A stretch of 9,364 nt of DNA from an uncultured Thalassolituus sp. (GCA_913054055.1 CAJXIT010000125.1:1-9364); one strand, 5' to 3'; shown: positions 1 to 5,577, counted from the stretch's first letter. Translations and numbers: made by a program. The notes: a model not told the origin generated them from the sequence alone.

Positions 1-28
1 CCAAATCGTCTACCGCTGGGTTTGACAT
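1..28 (-). CDS. flgN: Partial CDS, probable flagellar chaperone FlgN (N-terminus only)
   Basis: Only the first nine codons lie in the window (MSNPAVDDL), running off the left edge. The ATG at 28-26 is preceded on the minus strand by a good Shine-Dalgarno sequence, AAGGAAG, four bases before the start, so this is a real translation start. The nine residues are too few to identify a family. The flgN call rests on position: it starts 40 bases after flgM in the same direction, and flgM-flgN is the usual pair in gammaproteobacteria. FlgN is the cytoplasmic export chaperone for the hook-junction proteins FlgK and FlgL. It would be co-transcribed with flgM, and probably also read from flgA. Confidence 0.6.
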
Positions 29-68
29 AGTGCTTCCTTAAAATTTCAAATACAGCCAATACGGCCGA

Positions 69-368
69 TTAATTGAGTATTGAATCAAACTTGATCATTT
101 TGCCCGCTATGCGCTCATAATCGATTTTGTATTCATTATTGGCCAATGCGCCTTTGATTCGCTCAACGGTGGCATTATCAATATCCGGCATTTTGGCCAC
201 TTCAGCTTCAATTTGCTGAATGGATTTACTCTGAGGGCTTAGTTTTACCTCAGCGTTATCCGCTTTTACGGCTTCGCTAGACTTGGCTTGACCACTACTA
301 CTGGTCTTCTCGGCACTGCGGGGTTGCCCGCCACCACCGACACCGGTGGTTAATTTGTTGATGTTCAT
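69..368 (-). CDS. flgM: Anti-sigma-28 factor FlgM
   Basis: Encodes a 99-residue protein, about the usual FlgM length. FlgM binds and inhibits FliA (sigma-28) in the cytoplasm and is exported through the completed hook-basal body, which releases late flagellar transcription. The N-terminus (MNINKL, then a Gly/Ser/Thr-rich segment to about residue 35) is the low-complexity, exported, disordered half. Residues about 38-97 carry the conserved sigma-binding part: DNAEVKLSPQSKSIQQIEAE, then VERIKGALANNEYKIDYERIAGKM, given here as key residues V68-M91 with the NEYKIDYERIA core. The ATG at 368 has GGAAGG on the minus strand just upstream. A sigma-28 promoter lies about 40 bases upstream, giving the usual FliA-FlgM feedback. 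It is flanked by flgA (upstream) and probable flgN (40 bases downstream). The identification is firm. Confidence 0.95.
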   Translation of the reverse strand: MNINKLTTGVGGGGQPRSAEKTSSSGQAKSSEAVKADNAEVKLSPQSKSIQQIEAEVAKMPDIDNATVERIKGALANNEYKIDYERIAGKMIKFDSILN

Positions 369-409
369 AATATTTACCTTCCACGCAAATGAGAGTTTCT
401 CATAGGCCT

Positions 410-436
410 ATAACGGCAGACATTCACTAGGCTTTA
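410..436 (-). promoter_or_regulatory. Sigma-28 (FliA) promoter for flgM-flgN
   Basis: Read on the minus strand, TAAAGCCT (436-429), exactly 11 bases, then GCCGTTAT (417-410). The FliA consensus is TAAAGTTT-N11-GCCGATAA, so the -35 core TAAAG, the spacing and the GCCG..A/T -10 core all match. The expected transcript start is near 403, leaving a leader of about 35 bases before the flgM ATG. This promoter lets flgM be made from FliA itself, separately from read-through out of flgA. Confidence 0.8.
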
Positions 437-438
437 GC

Positions 439-456
439 TTTTTTTTGGTTTTTTTT
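439..456 (-). promoter_or_regulatory. A-tract pair upstream of the flgM promoter (possible UP element)
   Basis: The plus strand reads T8-GG-T8, so the minus strand has two A8 tracts ending two bases before the TAAAG -35 box of the flgM promoter. Phased or clustered A-tracts just upstream of -35 are typical of UP elements bound by the RNA polymerase alpha subunit, and they also bend DNA. In the flgA-flgM direction the strand is A-rich, not T-rich, so it is not an intrinsic terminator for flgA. The role is inferred. Confidence 0.3.
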
Positions 457-465
457 GAAAATAAT

Positions 466-1188
466 TCAAAAATTAACTACAACCAAGCCAGAATCCACAA
501 CTTTTGCCTTAATGATTCGGTTTGAACGCGTATTCTTGACTCGTATTTGTTTTCCTTCACGCCCATTATTTAGGGCTTCGCCGGGCATTTTGACACTCAT
601 GCTGCCTTTTTTAGCCATAATCATGACCTTATCGCCCTTATGTACCAAAACAGGGGGCAGAACTAGGTGGCCATTTAAAACCGTCTCTCCAGAAAGGGCT
701 CTTTTAGATTGTTTCCCTATAACCAGACCTTTTTTAAGAAAATATCCGTTTCTCAATCCGCCCAAATTGATTTTTCTATAAGCCAGCAGGTCCTCTGATA
801 TGGCCGTTCCCCTAGAAACAGGTTGGTTTAGCACCACCACATCGGTTATCAAAATAATGTTTACGGGCACATTTAATGCCCAAGGCTTACCGCCTGAGCA
901 GCTTACTTTCACTTGGCTACGACCTAAAGAGAGTGATTGCGGTAATTTTACCTTTACCGCCTGGGTGCAGGTGGGCAGTTGTAAGCGTGAATCCAATTGA
1001 TTGGTTTCAATCTTATGTTCATATTCGGCCAACCCCATTTCATTAGCCATGAGAACCACCTGCTCACTTAACACCTGTTGAATGCTTTGGCGCATTTGCT
1101 CAAGCCCTGACATTGGTTTTGCTTGTGAGGTAAAACCAAGTGAAATAAGGCTTAGAAATAAAATCCTAATAAAAACTCTGTGATTCAC
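466..1188 (-). CDS. flgA: Flagellar P-ring assembly chaperone FlgA
   Basis: Encodes 240 residues, a normal FlgA length. FlgA is a periplasmic chaperone that helps FlgI polymerise into the P ring around the rod. The start is GTG at 1188-1186. An in-frame TGA directly precedes it, AGGA sits nine bases upstream, and the residues that follow form a good Sec signal peptide (NHR, then hydrophobic VFIRILFLSLISLGF, likely cleavage after SQA at residue 23). C74 and C97 (LPTC, VSCSGG) are the cysteine pair typical of the family. A SAF-like domain spans about 112-174 (NQPVSRGTAIS, GLRNGYFLKKGLVIGKQ), and the C-terminal FlgA domain about 175-240 (KGDKVMIMAKKG, NGREGKQIRVKN, VDSGLVVV). It diverges from cheV across 157 bases and has its own sigma-54 promoter. 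flgM follows 97 bases downstream with no obvious terminator between, so read-through is likely. Confidence 0.94.
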   Translation of the reverse strand: MNHRVFIRILFLSLISLGFTSQAKPMSGLEQMRQSIQQVLSEQVVLMANEMGLAEYEHKIETNQLDSRLQLPTCTQAVKVKLPQSLSLGRSQVKVSCSGGKPWALNVPVNIILITDVVVLNQPVSRGTAISEDLLAYRKINLGGLRNGYFLKKGLVIGKQSKRALSGETVLNGHLVLPPVLVHKGDKVMIMAKKGSMSVKMPGEALNNGREGKQIRVKNTRSNRIIKAKVVDSGLVVVNF

Positions 1189-1205
1189 TCAAAACTGTCC
1201 TATTC

Positions 1206-1232
1206 TCAAAGAAGATAAGGTGCTGCCATGAA
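1206..1232 (+). promoter_or_regulatory. Weak sigma-28-like promoter candidate for cheV
   Basis: TCAAAGAA (1206-1213), 11 bases, then GCCATGAA (1225-1232) has the FliA spacing, but both boxes match only partly (consensus TAAAGTTT and GCCGATAA). Its direction and place, 114 bases before cheV, would suit a chemotaxis gene. No stronger promoter was seen for cheV-cheR in the 157-base divergent spacer. Treat this as a weak candidate. Confidence 0.22.
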
Positions 1233-1274
1233 AATGGCGTTTTTGCATATGCATCCCTACCTACTATTAGCATG

Positions 1275-1290
1275 TGCAATTGATGTGCCG
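1275..1290 (-). promoter_or_regulatory. Sigma-54 (RpoN) promoter for flgA
   Basis: On the minus strand the sequence is CGGCACATCAATTGCA, against the RpoN consensus TGGCACG-N4-TTGCW. The invariant GG (1289-1288) and GC (1277-1276) are 10 bases apart, as required, and GGCAC and TTGCA are intact. The predicted start is near 1264, giving a leader of about 75 bases to the GTG. RpoN control of flgA is known in polar-flagellated gammaproteobacteria. The enhancer-binding site was not located. Confidence 0.7.
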
Positions 1291-1345
1291 CTGGAAGAGA
1301 GCATACAAAGACGCAGACAGTGTGTTTGTAACATGGAGTTGATAT

Positions 1346-2284
1346 ATGGCCGGTGTGCTAGATACCGTTGATCAGAGAACTCAGTTAGTCGGTGAAAATC
1401 GACTAGAACTGCTTTTGTTCCGTTTAAACGGGCCTCAGGTTTATGGCATTAACGTCTTTAAAGTGAAAGAAGTATTGCAGTGCCCACCCCTAACCATTTT
1501 GCCAAAAAGTCATCATGTAGTGATTGGTGTGGCACATATTCGTTCTGGCACGATTCCAATCATGGATATGGGCTTAGCCACGTCTAATCCTTCTGTGGGC
1601 GACCCTAAGGCCTGCTTTGTGATCATTACGGAATATAATATGGCGACTCAGGGCTTTTTAGTTTCTGGGGTTGAACGCATTGTGAATATGAACTGGGAAG
1701 AGATTCATCCGCCACCAAAGGGGACAGGTAGAGAACATTATCTGACGGCTGTCACCGAAGTGGATGAACGCTTAGTTGAGATCATTGATGTTGAAAAAAT
1801 CTTATCTGAAGTGTCTCCAATGGAAGAAGCCATTAGTGAAGATGTGCTTGAGTCAGCAAGGGAAAATGCACCCGATGAGATACCAAAAGTATTGATTGCT
1901 GATGATTCGAAAATTGCGCGTAAGCAAGTCACCAAGTGTTTAGAGGCGCTAGGTGTCGAAGTGACAGCTTTGTGCGATGGAAGAGAAGCGTTGACACATT
2001 TACAAGAGATGGTGACTTCAGGGGTGAATCCTGCGGATCATTATTCCATGATGATTTCAGATATTGAAATGCCCGAAATGGATGGCTACACATTGACGAC
2101 GGCCGTAAGGAATGATCCGAACATGAAAGGCATGCACATTATTTTGCATACATCATTAAGCGGTGTATTTAATGAAAGTATGGTGCAAAAAGTAGGGGCG
2201 GATGATTTTATTGCAAAATTTAACCCTGATGTATTGGCTGCTAAAGTCTCGGAGCGAACCGCTGCGTTTCAGGCAAGTTCATAA
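1346..2284 (+). CDS. cheV: Chemotaxis coupling protein CheV (CheW-receiver fusion)
   Basis: Encodes 312 residues, the usual CheV size. CheV links chemoreceptors to the CheA kinase at the polar array. Its receiver domain can be phosphorylated by CheA, which gives adaptation or acts as a phosphate sink. The CheW-like domain covers about residues 16-155 (LLLFRLNGPQVYGINVFKVKEV, shown by L23-V43; GVAHIRSGTIPIMDM; YLTAVTEVDERLVEIIDVEKIL). A short acidic linker follows, then a receiver domain at about 179-305. The receiver has the acidic pair D186/D187 (LIADDS), phospho-acceptor D239 (ISDIEMPEMDG), T269 in ILHTS and the conserved K291 (DFIAKF), so it looks active. The ATG at 1346 has GGAG at 1335-1338. 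The ATG at 1333 is out of frame. cheR follows after 28 bases with the same orientation. Confidence 0.95.
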   Translation: MAGVLDTVDQRTQLVGENRLELLLFRLNGPQVYGINVFKVKEVLQCPPLTILPKSHHVVIGVAHIRSGTIPIMDMGLATSNPSVGDPKACFVIITEYNMATQGFLVSGVERIVNMNWEEIHPPPKGTGREHYLTAVTEVDERLVEIIDVEKILSEVSPMEEAISEDVLESARENAPDEIPKVLIADDSKIARKQVTKCLEALGVEVTALCDGREALTHLQEMVTSGVNPADHYSMMISDIEMPEMDGYTLTTAVRNDPNMKGMHIILHTSLSGVFNESMVQKVGADDFIAKFNPDVLAAKVSERTAAFQASS

Positions 2285-2312
2285 ATGCATGTCATTGTTA
2301 GGAATTCAATGA

Positions 2313-3122
2313 ATGGACATTAGTAAGTCTGATTTTGCGACGTTTCGTGATTTTCTTGAGCGTGTGTGCGGCATACTGCTGGGGGATAACAAGGAATATT
2401 TAGTTGCCAGCCGATTACGATCCATTATGAAAGAAAAAGAGCTTAGCTCTTTATCTGATTTAGTGAAAATAATGGATCGGGACACTCGCTTGCGTGAGCA
2501 GGTTGTTGATGCAATGACAACCAATGAAACATTATGGTTTCGTGACTCTCATCCATTTAAAATTTTACAAGACAAACTATTACCAGAATTCAGTGCTAAG
2601 CAAAGTAGCATTGATATTTGGTGTGCCGCCTCATCTACTGGGCAAGAACCGTATTCCATTAGTATGATTTTAGAAGAATACAAAAAGGCTAACCCTGGTA
2701 AAATAAATTCAGAAAAAGTCATGGCCACAGATATTTCAAGCAGTGCATTAGAAGCAGCTAGAAATGGTGTTTATGATCAACTTGCGTTAGGCCGTGGCAT
2801 GCCTAAAGATTTATTAGATCGTTACTTTAAAAGTACCGAAGATGGCTGGAAGGTAGACCCTAATATTGCGAAGCGTGTTCAGTATCGCATGCTTAACCTT
2901 CTGCATTCTTATACATTGCTAGGTAAGTATGACATCGTATTCTGCCGTAATGTTTTGATTTATTTCTCAAGTGAATTGAAGAAAGACATACTGACCCGTA
3001 TTCACGGTCAGCTAAAGCCCGGTGGCTATCTTTTACTGGGTGCTAGTGAGGCATTAAGCGATTTAGGTAATTTGTACGAAATGGTGCAGTGCAGCCCTGG
3101 TATCATTTACCGCAAAAAGTAA
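2313..3122 (+). CDS. cheR: MCP glutamate methyltransferase CheR
   Basis: Encodes 269 residues. CheR transfers methyl groups from S-adenosylmethionine to glutamates of methyl-accepting chemoreceptors, opposing CheB during adaptation. The helical N-terminal domain is about residues 1-75 and ends in TTNETLWFRD (69-78). The Rossmann methyltransferase domain follows: SAM-binding motif IWCAASSTGQEPYSI (102-116), acidic D140 in MATDIS, RNVLIYF (212-218), and LKPGGYLLLGASEAL (234-248). No C-terminal extension or receptor-docking domain is present. ATG 2313 is chosen because AGGA at 2300-2303 is nine bases upstream. The ATG at 2309 is out of frame. It is probably co-transcribed with cheV. No terminator is evident immediately after the stop; the first good one is about 420 bases on, just before the flgB promoter. 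Confidence 0.95.
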   Translation: MDISKSDFATFRDFLERVCGILLGDNKEYLVASRLRSIMKEKELSSLSDLVKIMDRDTRLREQVVDAMTTNETLWFRDSHPFKILQDKLLPEFSAKQSSIDIWCAASSTGQEPYSISMILEEYKKANPGKINSEKVMATDISSSALEAARNGVYDQLALGRGMPKDLLDRYFKSTEDGWKVDPNIAKRVQYRMLNLLHSYTLLGKYDIVFCRNVLIYFSSELKKDILTRIHGQLKPGGYLLLGASEALSDLGNLYEMVQCSPGIIYRKK

Positions 3123-3262
3123 TCACCCCCACTCACTTTCAAAATTTTATTGTAGACATAAACCCATACACTCTTACGAGAGCATTAGCATGCCCCGTTT
3201 TCGAAACGAATTGTGGGTACCTCTGCCCGAATTATTTTTCATGAACTTTAAATTTTGATTTA

Positions 3263-3396
3263 AGGGTCGCCTGCAAGCAGCCTCCTACATTTTGTATGAG
3301 GCTGCCCCTGCGACCAACCGATTGGCGCTCACGAGTGCACCCAAAGGGCATAAAAGCTCGTACGAGGGCAATCACTCTCAATTCATTATTCATAAA
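3263..3396. repeat. Palindromic repeat, copy 1
   Basis: Copy 1 of a repeat that recurs at 3416. Its first half is an inverted repeat: GGTCGC (3265-3270) pairs with GCGACC (3310-3315). Inside it, CAGCCTCCTAC (3278-3288) pairs with GTATGAGGCTG (3294-3304) around the loop ATTTT, with one mismatch. The second half carries GCGCTCACGAG and the 10-base palindrome CTCGTACGAG (3357-3366), and ends in ATTCATTATTCA. Shape and placement are those of REP-like extragenic elements. No transposase or coding content is present. Confidence 0.75.
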
Positions 3397-3415
3397 GCTT
3401 TCAAATACTGATGCA

Positions 3416-3523
3416 AGGGTGGCCTGTAAGCAACCTTCTACATTTTGTATGAGGTTGCCCCTGCGACCGATTGAGCGCTTACGAGGTAAGCGCGTAAGAG
3501 GTCAGTCCTATTTGATTATTCAG
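3416..3523. repeat. Palindromic repeat, copy 2
   Basis: Copy 2, starting 153 bases after copy 1 and in the same orientation. The first 70 bases align to the first 73 of copy 1 with roughly 85 percent identity by eye. About 20 bases of the middle are missing relative to copy 1, and the copies align again through to ATTATTCA. The hairpin is kept: CAACCTTCTAC pairs with GTATGAGGTTG around the same ATTTT loop. One G-C pair of copy 1 has become A-T here. A second perfect inverted repeat, GCGCTTAC (3475-3482) with GTAAGCGC (3486-3493), follows. The outer GGTCGC arm has decayed to GGTGGC. Confidence 0.75.
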
Positions 3524-3542
3524 CTTCCGCTTTTCCTAAAAA

Positions 3543-3562
3543 CGGCAATGATTGCCGCTTTT
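3543..3562 (+). terminator. Probable intrinsic terminator before flgB
   Basis: CGGCAA (3543-3548), loop TGA, TTGCCG (3552-3557), then C and TTTT. The run of As just before the stem could extend the pairing to the Ts. It is about 420 bases past the cheR stop and 50 bases before the flgB sigma-54 promoter, so it would end any cheVR read-through and insulate the rod/hook operon. The T-tract is short, which limits confidence. Confidence 0.5.
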
Positions 3563-3612
3563 AAAAGTCCAGTATTGTCTGTAAGTGTTTGATATATATA
3601 GAAAAGTTGTGT

Positions 3613-3628
3613 TGGCACACAGGTTGCT
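3613..3628 (+). promoter_or_regulatory. Sigma-54 (RpoN) promoter of the flgBCDE operon
   Basis: TGGCACACAGGTTGCT matches the consensus TGGCACG-N4-TTGCW almost perfectly. GG (3614-3615) and GC (3626-3627) are exactly 10 bases apart. The predicted transcript start is near 3639, 25 bases before the flgB ATG. This is the expected tier for rod/hook genes, activated by an NtrC-type regulator (FleR/FlrC in relatives). The activator site was not identified. Confidence 0.88.
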
Positions 3629-3663
3629 CTATCTAAGATAATTAATTGATAGGTAGAAATCAC

Positions 3664-4056
3664 ATGTCGGCATTAGGGTTTAAAAATTCGCTGGGTATTC
3701 ATCCTCAAACCATGCAGCTACGCGCAGCACGAGCTGAAGTATTAGCCAACAACCTTGCGAATAGTGACACACCAAACTTCAAAGCCCGTGATTTTGATTT
3801 TCAAGCCATGCTGGACTCGGAGAGTCGTCGCTCACTGGAAATGAATGTGACCAGTGAAAAGCATCAACGGGGCACTGTGGATACAGAAAGCGATTTACTA
3901 TTTCGCAATCCTTATCAGCCTTCAATCGATGGCAACACCGTAGATAGCCAGATGGAGCAGTCTTTTTATACAGAGAACGCGCTTCGCTATAACTCATCGT
4001 TTCAGTTTTTAAACGGTAAGTTTAAAGGCTTAAAAAATGCCATTAGTGGCCAATAA
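3664..4056 (+). CDS. flgB: Flagellar basal-body rod protein FlgB
   Basis: Encodes 130 residues, the normal FlgB size. FlgB is the most proximal rod subunit after FliE and is exported by the flagellar type III apparatus without a cleaved signal. The N-terminal rod helix signature is QLRAARAEVLANNLANSDTP (residues 18-37), followed by NFKARDFDFQAML. The C-terminal part has DGNTVDSQMEQ (89-99), ENALRYNSS (104-112), FLNGKFKGLKNAISG. The start is ATG 3664 (MSALGFK): AGGT at 3651-3654 is nine bases upstream and the sigma-54 start is near 3639. The upstream TTG at 3646 would add six residues, has no RBS, and lies almost on the transcript start. flgC follows after 19 bases. Confidence 0.95.
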   Translation: MSALGFKNSLGIHPQTMQLRAARAEVLANNLANSDTPNFKARDFDFQAMLDSESRRSLEMNVTSEKHQRGTVDTESDLLFRNPYQPSIDGNTVDSQMEQSFYTENALRYNSSFQFLNGKFKGLKNAISGQ

Positions 4057-4075
4057 CAGAACCGGAGAATAAACA

Positions 4076-4522
4076 ATGTCATTAACAAACGTATTTAATA
4101 TTGCCGGTACTGGAATGAATGCTCAATCCATTCGATTGAACACCACGGCATCCAACATTGCCAATGCCGAAACAGTGAGCTCAAGCATTGATGAAACCTA
4201 TAAGGCCCGTAAACCTTGGTTTCAGGTTTTAGAAAAGCAGTGGGACGATGTCGATGGGTTGAATCGAAAATTAGACGTACGTTCACAAGTGGGCGACGGG
4301 GTGAAAATCGCCGGCATTGTCGAAAGCGATGCACCACTACAGAAACGCTTCCAACCTCATCACCCTATGGCTGATGAAGAAGGTTACGTGCTGTATCCAA
4401 ATGTGAATGTAGTAGAAGAAATGACCGATATGATGTCGTCATCAAGAAGTTATCAAATGAATGTGGAAGTCATGAAGACGGCCAAACAAATGTTGCAACG
4501 TACATTAACACTGGGCCAATAG
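4076..4522 (+). CDS. flgC: Flagellar basal-body rod protein FlgC
   Basis: Encodes 148 residues, a usual length. FlgC is a proximal rod subunit stacked with FlgB and FlgF, exported by the flagellar type III system. The N-terminal motif is NIAGTGMNAQSIRLNTTASNIANAE (key residues N8-E32, with the ASNIANAET core). The C-terminal signature is HPMADEEGYVLYPNVNVVEE (residues 96-115), then DMMSSSRSYQMNVEVM and AKQMLQRTLTLGQ. GGAG at 4064-4067 lies eight bases before the ATG. Its last 22 codons are partly duplicated 146-158 bases downstream (see 4598-4680). It sits between flgB (19-base gap) and the small ORF at 4537 (14-base gap). Confidence 0.95.
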   Translation: MSLTNVFNIAGTGMNAQSIRLNTTASNIANAETVSSSIDETYKARKPWFQVLEKQWDDVDGLNRKLDVRSQVGDGVKIAGIVESDAPLQKRFQPHHPMADEEGYVLYPNVNVVEEMTDMMSSSRSYQMNVEVMKTAKQMLQRTLTLGQ

Positions 4523-4524
4523 GG

Positions 4525-4566
4525 TAGGAGATTAATATGAAATATATACAAAATACATTTCTCCTA
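4525..4566 (+). promoter_or_regulatory. Inverted repeat that could hide the RBS of the small ORF
   Basis: TAGGAGA (4525-4531) contains the Shine-Dalgarno sequence of the 47-codon ORF. TCTCCTA (4560-4566) is its exact reverse complement and lies inside the ORF. In RNA they would form a 7-base-pair stem around a 28-base AU-rich loop that contains the AUG. The downstream arm also resembles the anti-SD end of 16S rRNA. A seven-base match over this distance can arise by chance, so regulation is only a suggestion. Confidence 0.35.
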
Positions 4567-4680
4567 ACTAAAAAAAGGTTTCTTAAAAAAAGCAGTGATC
4601 AAATGAATGTGGAAGTCATGGCTCTTGAAAACCACGGTGCCAAACACATGCTGCAACGCACATTAACACTGGGCCAATAG
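4537..4680 (+). CDS. 47-residue ORF ending in a copied FlgC C-terminus
   Basis: An intact ORF of 47 codons with AGGAG at 4526-4530, six bases before its ATG. The first 18 residues (MKYIQNTFLLTKKRFLKK) are basic and hydrophobic and do not resemble FlgC. From Q22 to Q47 it repeats the FlgC C-terminus: QMNVEVM, then six residues ALENHG in place of FlgC's KT, then AKHMLQRTLTLGQ. It stops at the same TAG. It begins 14 bases after flgC and ends 17 bases before flgD, so it is in the operon transcript. It may be a decayed remnant of a duplicated flgC (or an imported homologue) that stayed open by chance, or a translated small protein. The FlgC rod tail alone would lack its N-terminal coiled-coil partner. 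The function is unknown and I make no claim of one. Confidence 0.45.
   Translation: MKYIQNTFLLTKKRFLKKSSDQMNVEVMALENHGAKHMLQRTLTLGQ
4598..4680 (+). repeat. Partial direct duplication of the flgC 3' end
   Basis: Two blocks match flgC in the same order and frame. Positions 4598-4620 are identical to 4452-4474 over all 23 bases, and 4639-4680 match 4481-4522 at 39 of 42 bases. Of the three differences, two are synonymous and one changes Gln to His. Between the blocks this copy has 18 bases where flgC has six. After the stop both copies continue with an AGGAG ribosome binding site and ATATGA, so the duplicated unit probably spanned the flgC end plus the start of the following gene. Confidence 0.8.
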
Positions 4681-4697
4681 ACTAAGGAGAGTTGAAT

Positions 4698-5489
4698 ATG
4701 ACTGATGTCACAAATGCAGGCACAGCTCAAACGGTTTTAGACCAGTATTCGCAAGCATCGAATGCCGATGAGGCGAAATCCAATGAGCTAGGCAAAAACG
4801 AATTTATGGAATTGTTGGTTGCTCAAATGAACAACCAAAACCCTTTGGAGCCGCAAGACAATACCGAATTTATTGCACAGCTTGCACAATTTAGCCAAGT
4901 AGAAGGCACCGAAAATTTAAACTCTACCGTATCTGATATGGCCAGTGAATTGCGGTCGAGCCAAGCATTGCAAGCGTCTTCCATGGTTGGGCAGTCGGTG
5001 GTGGTTCCTGGAAATGATTATGGCTTTTTGCAAGAGGGTGACTTAATTGCGGGTTATGCAGAAGTTCCCGCCACCACAGCAAATTTATCGGTTCAGATTC
5101 AATCAAGCGCAGGGCAAACGTTAGAAACCATAAGTTTAGGTCGACATGATCAGGGCCCTGTTTCATTTAGGTGGGATGGCGCGAATTTAGAAATGGATGG
5201 TGAATTGGTCGACCTAGATCGTACGCAATTGAATCGACAAGAAGTGCTAAGAGATGGTGAAGGCAATCCAGTATTGGATGCTAACGGCGATACGATTGCA
5301 GCACCTTACCCTGCGGGTGAATACAAATTTGTGGTGACTGCATCCATAGATGGTAAAAATGAAGGTTTAGATACGGCCATGAGCGGCCGAGTAGATAGCG
5401 TCACAATTGGAAGTAATTCATCAGTGACATTAAACCTAGCCGGAGGGACAAAAGCTTCCCTAAGCGAAGTGAAACAAATTCTTCAATGA
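4698..5489 (+). CDS. flgD: Flagellar hook cap/scaffold protein FlgD
   Basis: Encodes 263 residues, slightly long for FlgD (often about 220-240). FlgD caps the growing hook and directs FlgE polymerisation. The conserved N-terminal region is LGKNEFMELLVAQMNNQNPL (31-50) then EPQDNTEFIAQLAQFSQVEG (51-70). About residues 98-250 form the Tudor/Ig-like part, with GQSVVVPG, FRWDG (157-161), PAGEYKFVVTA (205-215) and GRVDSVTI. Between WDG and PAGEY, where most FlgD proteins have only a few residues, there are about 43, acidic and ending DGEGNPVLDANGDTIAAPY. ATG 4698 is chosen because AAGGAGA (4684-4690) is seven bases upstream. The TTG at 4692 would be too close to it. The gene is 17 bases after the small ORF and 88 bases before flgE. 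Confidence 0.94.
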   Translation: MTDVTNAGTAQTVLDQYSQASNADEAKSNELGKNEFMELLVAQMNNQNPLEPQDNTEFIAQLAQFSQVEGTENLNSTVSDMASELRSSQALQASSMVGQSVVVPGNDYGFLQEGDLIAGYAEVPATTANLSVQIQSSAGQTLETISLGRHDQGPVSFRWDGANLEMDGELVDLDRTQLNRQEVLRDGEGNPVLDANGDTIAAPYPAGEYKFVVTASIDGKNEGLDTAMSGRVDSVTIGSNSSVTLNLAGGTKASLSEVKQILQ

Positions 5490-5528
5490 CCAAATCATAA
5501 ATTTTAGTAAACAAAAATATTTTTAAAG

Positions 5529-5540
5529 CTCATCGATGAG
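5529..5540. repeat. 12-base palindrome in the flgD-flgE spacer
   Basis: CTCATCGATGAG is a perfect palindrome in the 88-base spacer, just after an AT-rich run (about 5500-5527). It has no T-tract and is not an intrinsic terminator. It could be a protein-binding site, an mRNA hairpin 5' of the flgE RBS, or chance. No convincing promoter was found in this spacer, so flgE is probably read from the flgB promoter. Confidence 0.35.
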
Positions 5541-5577
5541 ATCGGTGAAAAACAGAATTGAAAAGAGGCAGTGAATC

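Larger units (their letters stand above)
3123..3663. other. Gene-free spacer between cheR and flgB
   Basis: These 541 bases hold no credible gene. From left to right there is a short unassigned segment containing CTCTTACGAG (3171-3180), two related palindromic repeat units (3263-3396 and 3416-3523), a probable intrinsic terminator (3543-3562), and the sigma-54 promoter of the flgB operon (3613-3628). CTCTTACGAG is identical to a piece of the repeat fragment after flgE, so 3171-3180 may be the edge of a further eroded copy. The spacer looks like the operon boundary between the chemotaxis pair and the rod/hook genes, with repeats accumulated between them. Confidence 0.7.

Noticed and set aside
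439..456. The T8-GG-T8 run as a terminator for flgA.
   Set aside because: The Ts are on the plus strand. In the direction of flgA transcription the run is As, and no stem precedes it.
455..781. Plus-strand ORF opposite flgA.
   Set aside because: It overlaps the well-supported flgA in antisense, has no family features, and is a shadow frame.
1235..1247. TGGC...TTGC pair upstream of cheV as a sigma-54 promoter.
   Set aside because: GG and GC are only seven bases apart, not the required ten.
3263..3523. The repeats upstream of flgB as a CRISPR array.
   Set aside because: There are only two diverged copies, each with internal palindromes and an unequal length, and no regular spacers or cas genes.
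3296..3592. A 98-codon ORF in the cheR-flgB spacer.
   Set aside because: It runs through both repeat copies. Because they are 153 bases apart (a multiple of three), the same peptide MRLPLRP appears twice. There is no RBS and it resembles no protein. It is a by-product of the repeats.
3646..3663. TTG at 3646 as the flgB start.
   Set aside because: No RBS, about seven bases from the predicted transcript start, and FlgB homology begins at the ATG at 3664, which has an RBS.
4692..4697. TTG at 4692 as the flgD start.
   Set aside because: It lies only one base after the AAGGAGA ribosome binding site. The ATG at 4698 has correct spacing.
5524..5550. TAAAG followed by CGGTGAAA upstream of flgE as a sigma-28 promoter.
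   Set aside because: The -10 box matches poorly at any allowed spacing, and hook genes are not usually in the FliA tier.
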